A DNA stretch of 53,163 bases, taken from positions 1 to 53,163 of the forward strand of contig JAOAKH010000010.1 in the NCBI GenBank assembly GCA_026413755.1. The letters are read 5' to 3'. The position numbers and the translations under genes are program-made. Shown here in pieces: positions 15,887 to 23,470 of this stretch. Below the pieces are notes generated by a model. It did no database searches. It worked only from the letters and a program-made list of their open reading frames with translations, and was not told the origin of the DNA. Every line of letters begins with the position of its first letter. Position 1 is the first letter of the stretch. The stretch comes from Acidilobaceae archaeon (GTDB taxonomy: Archaea; Thermoproteota; Thermoprotei_A; Sulfolobales; Acidilobaceae).

Positions 15887-17477
15887 CCCTTCTCCCTCTC
15901 AGGAACGCTGAGATCAGCTTGTACTGCAGCTTGAGAACCCTCACGATGACATCTGCTAGGAGCACTACAAGGAGCACGGACGTCACCAGAAAGGCGCCCA
16001 GCAGCAGCAGCGGCGAACCCTCAGTAACCTCCAGCAGCGTGTGGGAAGATATGCTGAAAACGGCGATCGCGGCGATGCCCCTCAGGAGCAGTTTGGGTAG
16101 CTCGCCTGCAGCAGATATCTCCTCCATGATCTTCCTGTACTCTTTGTAAACGAAAGCGGCCACGAGTATAATGAGAGGCGCCACTATGGCTATATTGAGC
16201 AACATGTCAAGGCCAAGCCTTTCCAGGAGAAAGAGGGCCAAGGGCACTGCTAGCAGCGCTCCGCTCATTTTGGCAGAGGACACCGCCACATCCCTCCCCA
16301 GCTCGTAGAGCTCGCTCGATATGAGGGGGCGTACTTTCTGCGTGAGCCCCCTCCTCACCATGAAGCCCTCCGCCGCAAAGGCAATCCCTCTCCAGTGCCT
16401 GCTCGCCAGGCTCGAGACCGCTATGGTCGCGAGTGGGAGGAGCACGAGGGGCACGGCTATGGCGTCCTTTACGAGGCCTGCGGAGTACGCTGAGAGGGCT
16501 ATAAGGGGGGAGAGCTCGCTGATGCTAGCCATATGCATGCTAAGGACGAGGGCATAGTAGGTGCTGCCCAGCGTTATGAGGGCAGCGAGGAAAACAGAGA
16601 TCACCCTTACGGCTACTGCTAGGGCCACTAGAGCGAGGAGCACAAATATCTCGGAGCCGAGGGCAGAGATGGGGGTGGAGACCCCTGCGGAGACTAAGTA
16701 GAGCATGGCTATTATGTCAACCAGAGGCCCCAGCACCCCCTTGCCCCCCAGAGACCTACCAAAGACGTAGCCTGCCACGAAAGCTCCCAGGTGGGGGCTT
16801 GCGTAGTACTGAGCAACGCTCGCGAAGGCAAGAGTCAGGGAGAGGGCTATGAGGGCCCTGTACTCCTCCGTCGTCTGGATGTACCTGAACACGAGGTGGA
16901 AGAGCGGGGCAGCTACGAGGGCAAAGAGCACAGTTAGGACGAACACCGCGAGCGGGTCTCCCCTACCGGAGATCAAGCCGAGGGCGGCAAGGAGCGCTAG
17001 GTCCTCCGCGGCAGTCATTGTTAGGGCTACCTTCTTTGCCTCCTCGCTGCCCAAAACGCCTATGAGCCTGTAGACGGTGACGGTGCTAGAGGAGAGGAAT
17101 GCGAGGGCTATGACGAGCCCCTCCACCGTAGAGAGCCCCGCTACCCTAGTCGCGGCAAGCGTCATGCCGATTATGGCTGCTGCCTCCAGGCCGACGAGGT
17201 ATGCGGCCCTGATCTCGAAACCCACGGAGCCTAGCTCTCTCCCCACCTCGAACGCTATTAGGATGCTGCTGAAGAGGAGAAGCACCGAGCTTATCTCGTA
17301 GATCGCCTGCTGCTCGACCCCAAAAAACGCAGGGAGCCCCGCAGACTCGGAGAGCCAACGAATGAGGAGGCCAGCCATGAGGAAGCCGGGAAAAGGGCTC
17401 AGGCCAAGCCTATCGCTAACAAAGCCCAAGATCACGGCTAGGGCTACTGAGGCAGAGGCGAGCTCCAGTATGCCCAC
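15873..17477 (-). CDS. CPA2-type cation/proton antiporter (Kef/NapA-like)
   Basis: 534 residues, strongly hydrophobic with about 12-14 transmembrane segments. LGFVSDRLGLSPFPGFLMAG opens the sodium/proton exchanger domain; ALAFLSSSTVTVYRLIGVLG and AAEDLALLAALGLISG are consistent with the crossed helices carrying the conserved acidic residue (AED). No C-terminal RCK domain is present; the last 30 residues are basic. It probably exchanges Na+ or K+ for protons. The start is GTG 17477, directly attached to a 9-bp GC hairpin (17478-17502), so no free ribosome-binding site is available upstream. Confidence 0.85.
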   Translation of the reverse strand: MGILELASASVALAVILGFVSDRLGLSPFPGFLMAGLLIRWLSESAGLPAFFGVEQQAIYEISSVLLLFSSILIAFEVGRELGSVGFEIRAAYLVGLEAAAIIGMTLAATRVAGLSTVEGLVIALAFLSSSTVTVYRLIGVLGSEEAKKVALTMTAAEDLALLAALGLISGRGDPLAVFVLTVLFALVAAPLFHLVFRYIQTTEEYRALIALSLTLAFASVAQYYASPHLGAFVAGYVFGRSLGGKGVLGPLVDIIAMLYLVSAGVSTPISALGSEIFVLLALVALAVAVRVISVFLAALITLGSTYYALVLSMHMASISELSPLIALSAYSAGLVKDAIAVPLVLLPLATIAVSSLASRHWRGIAFAAEGFMVRRGLTQKVRPLISSELYELGRDVAVSSAKMSGALLAVPLALFLLERLGLDMLLNIAIVAPLIILVAAFVYKEYRKIMEEISAAGELPKLLLRGIAAIAVFSISSHTLLEVTEGSPLLLLGAFLVTSVLLVVLLADVIVRVLKLQYKLISAFLRGRRGERR

Positions 17478-17502
17478 GGGGCCCCCCGTAAGAGGGGGCC
17501 CC
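17478..17502 (-). promoter_or_regulatory. Strong GC hairpin immediately before the antiporter start
   Basis: GGGGCCCCC (17478-17486) and GGGGGCCCC (17494-17502) pair perfectly over 9 bp around a 7-nt loop. It lies in the 30-bp gap between the trm5 stop and the antiporter GTG, and its arm touches the start codon. It may control translation of the antiporter or end part of the trm5 transcripts. Confidence 0.65.
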
Positions 17503-17507
17503 TGCCC

Positions 17508-18515
17508 CTAATAGCCTATTACGCTCAGCTCCACGCAGTACACTGAGTGAGAGGGGCTGTACTCGAGGACCTCTCGGCACGACTCCACGCTAGCCCTCCT
17601 GCAACTCTTGCTGAAGCCGTCGGCGGCCTCCTCTGATGCCTCCCTACAGGAAACGGACAAGACGTAGTAGTGCACGCGTGCTTCCCCGGCGGCAAGGGCG
17701 CAGGCCTCCCCAACAAAGCGGCGAGAAGCGGTGGGGTGATCCATGATGATCCGGTCAAACGAGGGCCTGAGATAATATGGTAGCAGGGACGCGTCGGCCC
17801 TTACAGCGATCACCTCCCCCTTCAGCCTTTTCCTGTTCAACCTTACATTCTCTGCTAAGAGCTTAACCGCTTCTATGTTAAGGTCCGTGGCCAACACCTT
17901 AGATCTCGCTAGGCTAGCTATGTGGAGGGCGAAGCCGCCCACGCCTGCAAACATGTCCAGCACCCTCTCCCCCTCTCTGACCTCCTCTGCCACCCTCCTG
18001 TGCTCCCCCGCCAGCCTCGGGTTGAAGTAGGCCTTAGCCAGGTCCACCACAAAGCTGAGGCCGTACTCTTTGTGCACTGTCCTCGTCCTCTGCTCCCCTG
18101 CCAAGTGCTCCACCCTCTGGGCTCTCAACTCTCCCCAAGTCTCAGCCTTCAGCAGCGCCACCTTCACGCGCGGCATCTCCCTCATGAGGGCCTCCGCCGT
18201 CTGCACATATGCTTCCCTCGACACCTCCCTCTTCCAGTTAAAGACAGCTATGTCCCCCACGAAGACCGGCCTGGGGACCTCGGGGGAGAGGTCCCTCCAG
18301 GAGCTCCTTCGAGGGGCCTCCGGGAGCTCCAGCTCAGAGGGTTCAGCAAGGACCCCCTTAGAGGCCAGCAGCTCGAAGGCCTCCTCGCTCGCGATAGGAA
18401 GGCACACCTTGTCCCCTACCTTGAGGGGCTTGTGGAGGGGGGAGAGGAGCCCAGAGGCCTTAAGGGCCCTTATTGCCAGCTCCGCGTCCCTCCTATTAAC
18501 GCAGGCCGCCCTCAC
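17508..18515 (-). CDS. trm5: Trm5-family tRNA (guanine-37-N1)-methyltransferase
   Basis: 335 residues. Residues 1-85 form the D1-like domain, VFVGDIAVFNW marks the D2 start, and the catalytic Rossmann domain has VHKEYGLSFVVDLAKAYFNPRL, VLDMFAGVGGFALHIA (SAM motif I), ATDLNIEAVKLLAENVRLN and DRIIMDHPTAS. Trm5 methylates G37 next to the anticodon and prevents frameshifting. The motif usually written N-L/P-P is D-H-P here, which raises the possibility of a Trm5a/Taw22-like variant. Its start overlaps the M28 peptidase stop by 4 bp. Confidence 0.87.
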   Translation of the reverse strand: MRAACVNRRDAELAIRALKASGLLSPLHKPLKVGDKVCLPIASEEAFELLASKGVLAEPSELELPEAPRRSSWRDLSPEVPRPVFVGDIAVFNWKREVSREAYVQTAEALMREMPRVKVALLKAETWGELRAQRVEHLAGEQRTRTVHKEYGLSFVVDLAKAYFNPRLAGEHRRVAEEVREGERVLDMFAGVGGFALHIASLARSKVLATDLNIEAVKLLAENVRLNRKRLKGEVIAVRADASLLPYYLRPSFDRIIMDHPTASRRFVGEACALAAGEARVHYYVLSVSCREASEEAADGFSKSCRRASVESCREVLEYSPSHSVYCVELSVIGY

Positions 18516-20017
18516 TTCAGGAGCTCCCTCCCGACCCTCTCTAACTCCTCCCCTAGTCTCTCCATATTAGCCCTTAGCTGATACCTTAGGCTTACATCAC
18601 CTCCCTTTCCAAGCGCGTACAGCAGCCTTTCCTCTCCCAAGACCCACACCTCCCTGGGGGCCCTGCCCATCTCCACGTCCTCCCTCAGCCTAAGGTACGT
18701 CGTTACCTCCGGGAACCAAAGGGCCTCGAGCCTTGAGCTCTCCCAGAGGAGGGAGCCGTAGTGAACGGGCTTGAGGAAGGACTTGGCAAGCTCAGGGTAT
18801 ACTGCTTCCCAGCCGACCCTCTTCGAGAGCGACTCAACGTAGTGTAAGGCGGCCCTTGCCTCCAGGGGCCCTCTGCCAAGGAGAGACCTGAGGAAGCCCT
18901 CGAAGGCCTCCCAGCGAGGGCCTCGCAGCACAGATGAGAGGGCCCGGGAAACGGCTTCCGCGGCCACCTCGATGCTGCTGGCGCTAGGCAGATCCAGCGG
19001 AGTGTGGTATATCCTTTTTACCTCCTCGCTCCAAAAGCTGTGGAAGCCGAGGGTCTGTATGCCGTTAGATGCAAAGGAAAAGCTGTCGCACTCAGGGCAC
19101 TCGCAGCACCTCTCCCTTCCCCCCGGCGAGAGCTGCGGGCTACCAGAAAACGTTAGATCCCCTATGGATGCCATGTCGAAGTTGACGTATATGACGCCTC
19201 CCTCCGCCCCGACCGCGCTTATGCCCTTCGCGTAGAGCCTGCTGCCCCAGGCCCAATACCATGAGGCGTAGCCTAGCGCCCCGTGTTCCTCTGCGCTGAA
19301 AGAGACAAAGCGCGTCTCCACTCCCCTCTTCATCAGGAGCTCCGCAGTCACTAAGGCCTGCGAGAGCCCCACCGTATTGTCTGCAAAGCCCGAGAACCAC
19401 TTGTCGTGATGAGCCCCCACTATGACGAGCTTCTCTGCTTTGCCCAGGGCGCCCGCCTCCACTGTGTATCCGTAGCTCTCCCTTACCCTTGACTCCAAAG
19501 CTATGCTCACCCTGCCTCCCAGCCTCGCGCTATAGCCCTCTTCCACAATCACTACGGGGATGGGCGTGGGAGAGCCGATCGAGTAGCTGAAGCCCCAGTG
19601 CCCGTTTGTCACTATAATCCTCGGCGCGCTGGGAGACTCAACTATTAGCCCTACTGCCCCCTTGTGCGCTGCGACCAGCGCAAGATGCTTTATGTCGTCG
19701 GGGTCGGGCGGCTCCTTCGCGACGGCTACCTTCCCCTCCAGCGAAGGCTCCTCTATCATAGCCCACGGCGCGTCAACGAAAGAGCTCTCCACATAGGGAG
19801 CTACAGCAGCGCTACGGGGCCTGGGGCTCACCTCCAGGCCCCTGAGCTCCCAGGAGAGCACAGGGATCTTTATGAGCCTCGAAGAACCGAGCCTCTCCTC
19901 TGCTATGGCTCTAACCTTCTCTGCCCTCTCCTTCTCGCCCTCGCTCCCTGCAACCACTGAGCCCTCGCAATGAAGCTCCGCTGTGAGCCTTCTCAGCTCC
20001 TCCGCGATCGCCTTCAA
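18512..20017 (-). CDS. M28-family zinc aminopeptidase-like protein with PA domain
   Basis: 501 residues. The metal-binding pattern of M28 peptidases is visible: VIVGAHHDKWFSGFADNTVG (His and Asp ligands), FVSFSAEEHGALGY (catalytic Glu pair), VNFDMASIGD and RIYHTPLDLP (final His). An inserted protease-associated region lies at about 90-190. No signal peptide is seen, so it is probably cytoplasmic. Cysteines cluster at ERCCECPEC (around 310), which is unusual. The start is TTG 20017, 28 bp from a TATA element at 20038-20053. It heads the M28-trm5-antiporter-GTPase run. Confidence 0.82.
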   Translation of the reverse strand: MKAIAEELRRLTAELHCEGSVVAGSEGEKERAEKVRAIAEERLGSSRLIKIPVLSWELRGLEVSPRPRSAAVAPYVESSFVDAPWAMIEEPSLEGKVAVAKEPPDPDDIKHLALVAAHKGAVGLIVESPSAPRIIVTNGHWGFSYSIGSPTPIPVVIVEEGYSARLGGRVSIALESRVRESYGYTVEAGALGKAEKLVIVGAHHDKWFSGFADNTVGLSQALVTAELLMKRGVETRFVSFSAEEHGALGYASWYWAWGSRLYAKGISAVGAEGGVIYVNFDMASIGDLTFSGSPQLSPGGRERCCECPECDSFSFASNGIQTLGFHSFWSEEVKRIYHTPLDLPSASSIEVAAEAVSRALSSVLRGPRWEAFEGFLRSLLGRGPLEARAALHYVESLSKRVGWEAVYPELAKSFLKPVHYGSLLWESSRLEALWFPEVTTYLRLREDVEMGRAPREVWVLGEERLLYALGKGGDVSLRYQLRANMERLGEELERVGRELLK

Positions 20018-20037
20018 GGCCCCCTGCTCTGTTTACT

Positions 20038-20053
20038 CTATAATAATATATTC
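20038..20053. promoter_or_regulatory. Divergent promoter for M28 peptidase and pcm
   Basis: CTATAATAATATATTC lies between the minus TTG at 20017 and the plus ATG at 20064. The centre is 28 bp from the minus start and about 20 bp from the plus start, so both transcripts may be nearly leaderless. Confidence 0.6.
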
Positions 20054-20063
20054 TTCTTCCTTT

Positions 20064-20741
20064 ATGGGGAGAGGGAGCTTGGGTCTTGAGGAGAGGAGGA
20101 GAGCCCTGGTCGCGTCTCTGATGGAGCAGGGCTATCTGAGGAGCCGGAGGGTAGCAGAGGCCATGATGAAGGTGCCACGGGAGCTGTTCGTGCCAGAGGA
20201 CCAGAGAGAGTGGACCTACGACGACAGGCCTCTCCCAATAGGCTTCGACCAGACCATAAGCGCCCCCAGCATAGTGGCATACATGACGGAGCTCCTTAAT
20301 CCTCTGCCGGGAGACAAGGTATTGGAAGTGGGCACGGGCTCCGGCTATCAGGCCGCCATCCTTGCTGAGCTCGTCTCGCCCGGAGGCTTTGTTTGGACCA
20401 TAGAGAGGATAGCGCAGTTGGCAGAGAGCGCTCGTAGGAGACTGGAGAGCTTGGGTTATGGCGATAGAGTAAAGGTGGTGGTGGGAGACGGATCGCTGGG
20501 CTATCCTGAGGCGGCCCCGTACGATAAGATAATGGTCACGGCTGCAGCTCCTTCCGTGCCTCCTCCCCTCGTGGAGCAGCTTAAGCCAGGAGGAGTCCTA
20601 GTGATCCCCGTGGGTCCCCCTTACATGCAACACCTATATGTGGTGAGGAAGGGGGAGAGAGGGGTAGAGATGTGGAGGGACATATCAGTAGTGTTCGTGC
20701 CCCTACTAGGGAAGTATGGCTGGGGGGAGCAGGACAGGTAA
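20064..20741 (+). CDS. pcm: Protein-L-isoaspartate O-methyltransferase
   Basis: 225 residues from ATG 20064. RPLPIGFDQTISAPSIVAYM, LEVGTGSGYQAAILAEL (SAM motif I), VVVGDGSLGYPEAAPYD and VTAAAPSVPPPLVEQLKPGG are the standard Pcm motifs. The enzyme methylates damaged isoaspartyl residues to start their repair, useful at high temperature. A possible in-frame extension upstream to 19983 runs through the promoter and into the divergent gene and is rejected. Confidence 0.95.
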   Translation: MGRGSLGLEERRRALVASLMEQGYLRSRRVAEAMMKVPRELFVPEDQREWTYDDRPLPIGFDQTISAPSIVAYMTELLNPLPGDKVLEVGTGSGYQAAILAELVSPGGFVWTIERIAQLAESARRRLESLGYGDRVKVVVGDGSLGYPEAAPYDKIMVTAAAPSVPPPLVEQLKPGGVLVIPVGPPYMQHLYVVRKGERGVEMWRDISVVFVPLLGKYGWGEQDR

Positions 20742-20770
20742 TTAGGCTTGGCAAGGAACACATAACTGAG

Positions 20771-20823
20771 ATGAGGAGTGTGGTGGACGCTGAGCGCCGC
20801 GATGAGGACTAGGAGCCCTCCGA
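20771..20823 (+). ncRNA. Candidate box C/D sRNA
   Basis: In the pcm-DHH gap: C-like ATGAGGA (20771-20777), 12-nt guide, D' CTGA (20790-20793), 5-nt spacer, C' GCGATGA (20799-20805), 14-nt guide, D-like CCGA (20820-20823). The order and spacings match archaeal C/D guide RNAs of about 50-60 nt, but C, C' and D each deviate at one base and the TATA-like TAATTA near 20738-20745 is weak. No clear terminal stem. Confidence 0.38.
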
Positions 20824-20881
20824 TTTCAATATAAGGATCGAAGCGCAGTGCAAATCAGTGGACGCTTCTGAGGGGGGAGAC

Positions 20882-21907
20882 ATGAGCGTAGCGGTGATAG
20901 GAGATTGGGACGCTGACGGCATAGTTGCCGCTGCTCAGTTCGTCTATACCCAAGAGACTCTCGGTGCCTTCCCCCTCAGGGGTAGAGTGCACGTAGACCT
21001 AATCCCCTCAGGGCCTAGGGGCTTCAGGGACAAGGTGCTGGGCAGGTGCTGGGAGCACCTCATAATCGTGGATATCCCTTTCACCGCAGACGTTCAGGCG
21101 GGACTCGAGGACCTTGAATCAAGGTGCAAGTTCGACCTATACTATTTCGATCACCACGACACGACGGCGAGGAACAAAGGCCTCTTGGAGGGCAAGTTTA
21201 AGGCCCTTGTGATAGTGGGCCCCCACTCTACCTCCCACCTCGTGAGGAGCTTCCTGGAGAAGATGGGCATAAAGCTCACGCCGCGGCTCAGGCAGTTCAT
21301 AGAGGCAGTAGACTACATAGAGGGAGGGCCTCGGTTACATAATAATAGCGAGGGAGCCATCAAGATAGTTGTCTCTATGTCTAAGCGCCTTAACATAACA
21401 AAGAGTCAGGAGGAATGGCAGAAGTTCGTGAGATGGCTTGCGAGCCCCATACCCTTCGACGAACTCGAGCTAGCCTTGGGGAGAGACGCCCCGGAGATCA
21501 TAACGGAGAGCCTAAGGACGTCTAAGGAGGCTGACGAGGAGCTGAGAGAGATAGCTATGAATTTTGCGATATCTGCTAAGAGGGTCGGCTTTGTAAGGCT
21601 TGTGGACGCTAGGGGCAAGTGGGCCGGTAGGGGGGCCTCTGCCCTTGCTTCTGCAATACATAAGACGGTGAAGGAACCCGTAGTGCTCCTAGTTAGCAAG
21701 GACGATGGGACCACTCTCGTGATTGTTAGGTCATCTCGGGGCGAGGCAGAAAGAATAGTGCGACATCTCTTCGACAGTGGGGTAGTGGAGGACAAGGGAG
21801 GCCACCAGAACATTGCTATAGCGCGCCTCTCAAAGGGGGTCAGCGTGGCCGAGCTAGAGAAGGTGCTACTCAGGGCCTCTCTCCTCATGAACAGAGATAA
21901 CTTATAG
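20882..21907 (+). CDS. DHH/DHHA1-family phosphoesterase
   Basis: A RecJ-like fold: IGDWDADGIVAAA at the N-terminus, VDIPFTADVQ, YYFDHHDTTARN (DHH motif) and the C-terminal DHHA1 domain with GRGASALASAIHK and DKGGHQNIAIARL. Family members are exonucleases or nanoRNA/cyclic-dinucleotide phosphodiesterases; some archaeal ones bind GINS (GAN/RecJ-like). I chose ATG 20882 (341 residues) because GGGGGGAG precedes it; GTG 20858 is in frame and sits 27 bp after a TATA-like CAATATAAGG at 20826-20835, so a leaderless start is equally possible. Confidence 0.85.
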   Translation: MSVAVIGDWDADGIVAAAQFVYTQETLGAFPLRGRVHVDLIPSGPRGFRDKVLGRCWEHLIIVDIPFTADVQAGLEDLESRCKFDLYYFDHHDTTARNKGLLEGKFKALVIVGPHSTSHLVRSFLEKMGIKLTPRLRQFIEAVDYIEGGPRLHNNSEGAIKIVVSMSKRLNITKSQEEWQKFVRWLASPIPFDELELALGRDAPEIITESLRTSKEADEELREIAMNFAISAKRVGFVRLVDARGKWAGRGASALASAIHKTVKEPVVLLVSKDDGTTLVIVRSSRGEAERIVRHLFDSGVVEDKGGHQNIAIARLSKGVSVAELEKVLLRASLLMNRDNL

Positions 21908-21949
21908 CCTTCCACGAGCTCCTCCGTTAGCCCCCCTCTCTATGGAAGG
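21908..21949 (+). repeat. Inverted repeat after the DHH gene
   Basis: CCTTCCA (21908-21914) and TGGAAGG (21943-21949) are perfect 7-bp arms around 28 nt, starting one base after the DHH stop codon. It may fold at the transcript end; no T-tract follows. Confidence 0.35.
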
Positions 21950-22005
21950 TCCGCACTCATTAGCAGATAGCTAAGGCAGAAATGTTCCCTTCTCGGGGGA
22001 AGCAG

Positions 22006-22482
22006 ATGATATGTAGGTACTGCGGCTCCGATAACATAGTGTGGGACCACGCCAGCGGCTTCGTGGTGTGCGCCTCCTGTGGCTCAGTGCTCCAGGTAAT
22101 GATGGAGCACCAGGCCTCCGGCAGCGAGCCGTCCAGAAAGCGCTATGGGAGGCCCCAGGAGAGAGAAGTACCAAGAGAGGCATGGGGGATGGACGAGGTC
22201 GTCAACAGGAGGGCCATGAACGCCCTCAAGGTAAAAGAGGTCAGAGAGCTCCTAGAGCTGATTAACAAGAACCCCCTTCTGAAGGCTAGGACCTTCAGGG
22301 TAAAAGTGGCCATAGCTGCATACCTCTACTATAGGGCCCTTGGGCTATCCAAGAGGAAGTCCATGAAGAAGGCCTCCGAAATGGCTGGCGTGCCACAGAG
22401 GACTATAGACAAGGTAAAGGCTAGGCACGGAAGCCTCCTGGCTGCCGCAGAGCTCAGGGCGAGGGCGCTGCTAGGCAGCTAG
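22006..22482 (+). CDS. Short TFB-like protein: zinc ribbon plus single helical domain
   Basis: 158 residues from ATG 22006 (ATG 21982 would add eight). The N-terminus is a TFIIB-type zinc ribbon, CRYCGSDNIVWDHASGFVVC followed by CGSVL. The C-terminal half is helical and contains KVAIAAYLYYRALGLSKRK and AGVPQRTIDKVKARHG, like one cyclin-fold repeat with a helix-turn-helix. Full TFB is about 300 residues with two cyclin repeats, so this is a mini-TFB or TFB-derived regulator. It converges with tfs (4-bp overlap). Confidence 0.72.
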   Translation: MICRYCGSDNIVWDHASGFVVCASCGSVLQVMMEHQASGSEPSRKRYGRPQEREVPREAWGMDEVVNRRAMNALKVKEVRELLELINKNPLLKARTFRVKVAIAAYLYYRALGLSKRKSMKKASEMAGVPQRTIDKVKARHGSLLAAAELRARALLGS

Positions 22483-22814
22483 GCGTACTCTCTCCACGTG
22501 TGCCCGCACTTAGCACACCTATAGAACCTAGTGGGGGGCTCGTCTGCTGCCCTAGTTTGCATCATCCAGAAGAAGGCCTCGTCGTGACCGCACTTAGGGC
22601 ACGATATGCCCTTGACTTTCTCCATAGTAGAGGGGGCTTGCTTCGTTATCACGTTAGTCTTATCCCTCGGGCTCCTCACTATCTCAACTCTCGTCGGCTG
22701 AGCTATTGCAAGAGAGGTCGCATAGCCGCACTTGGGACAGTACATCTCCCTTCTGCCCTCCACTGCCCTCGGCTGCATGACGCTGCCGCACCTGGGGCAA
22801 AAGTTCACCAGCAT
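22479..22814 (-). CDS. tfs: Transcript cleavage factor TFS (RpoM/TFIIS-like)
   Basis: 111 residues with two zinc ribbons: FCPRCGSVM ... YCPKCG at the N-terminus and ISCPKCGHDEAFFWMMQTRAADEP ... YRCAKCGHTWREY at the C-terminus. In the C-terminal ribbon an acidic pair normally enters the polymerase active site and stimulates cleavage of backtracked RNA; ADEP is in that position here. The size is normal. It is downstream of rpoL and a small cysteine-rich gene. Confidence 0.95.
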   Translation of the reverse strand: MLVNFCPRCGSVMQPRAVEGRREMYCPKCGYATSLAIAQPTRVEIVRSPRDKTNVITKQAPSTMEKVKGISCPKCGHDEAFFWMMQTRAADEPPTRFYRCAKCGHTWREYA

Positions 22815-22822
22815 GAGACCAC

Positions 22823-23122
22823 CTAGCTATTAACAACGCTCTTCGCCTTATTAGCTATGAAGTTGCGCGCAGCCCTCGCTAAGTCCTCTAGGAAGGCAGA
22901 GAGGTCTACCTTAGGCTTCCTAGGGGGCGGCGGGAAGCCACAGGGGCAGTCGCCGAGGGAGTAGCGGAGCTCTTGAGCATATCCCTCCTCTCTGAGCCTC
23001 TCGCACAGCTCCTCACATCCGCGTGAGAGCATGAGGATGTCGAAGCCCACTCCCCTCATAACTGCTGCTGCACAAATGCTCTCTACGCAACGCGAGAGGA
23101 GCACCCTGACCTCCGGCTTCAA
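22823..23122 (-). CDS. Small cysteine-containing protein between rpoL and tfs, unknown
   Basis: 99 residues, not recognised. It begins MKPEVRVLLSRCVESICAAAVMRG and has six cysteines (C12, C17, C36, C40, and CPC near residue 60), a proline-rich FPPPPRKPK linker, and a C-terminal amphipathic helix. Its start overlaps the rpoL stop by 4 bp and it ends 8 bp before tfs, so it is embedded between two transcription genes and is very probably translated. A role with RNA polymerase is only suggested by position. Confidence 0.7.
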   Translation of the reverse strand: MKPEVRVLLSRCVESICAAAVMRGVGFDILMLSRGCEELCERLREEGYAQELRYSLGDCPCGFPPPPRKPKVDLSAFLEDLARAARNFIANKAKSVVNS

Positions 23123-23439
23123 CTCCTATGCCTTTCCTCCTCTATAACTACCCTTTTCGCCCTAGCCTCCTCAACGAGAAGGCGTCTGAACTGCTCATTT
23201 GTCCTCTCTATCCTCTCGAGGGCCTTCAGGAGCACTTCCTTCAGGTCCTTCTTCCCCTTTAGCTCCACGAAGAGGATTATCCTCTCCTCCAGTGGGTGAG
23301 GTTGCTCGTAGTAGGAGAACTTAACGCCTTTTATGGAGAGGAGCGTCCGTGCAAGGAGGTTGCCAAGGGAGTGGTCCTCGCCCTCAATAGTTATCATGTA
23401 CTTGTTCTCTCCTACCTTCTCTACTTTCACTCCGCTCAC
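23119..23439 (-). CDS. rpoL: DNA-directed RNA polymerase subunit L (Rpo11)
   Basis: 106 residues. TIEGEDHSLGNLLARTLLSIKGVKFSYYEQPHPLEE is the alpha-like dimerisation motif of Rpo11, which pairs with Rpo3 to start polymerase assembly. The C-terminal helix has ALERIERTNEQFRRL. Length is slightly above the family average owing to a basic tail. It follows csl4 by about 30 bp, an order also seen in other Crenarchaeota. Confidence 0.95.
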   Translation of the reverse strand: MSGVKVEKVGENKYMITIEGEDHSLGNLLARTLLSIKGVKFSYYEQPHPLEERIILFVELKGKKDLKEVLLKALERIERTNEQFRRLLVEEARAKRVVIEEERHRS

Positions 23440-23470
23440 CTCTTTCCCCTCCTCGCTTCTCTCTTAAATT

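Noticed and set aside
17922-18581. 219-residue plus-strand frame opposite trm5
   Set aside because: Low-complexity His/Leu/Pro-rich antisense of trm5; the minus-strand gene has all Trm5 motifs.
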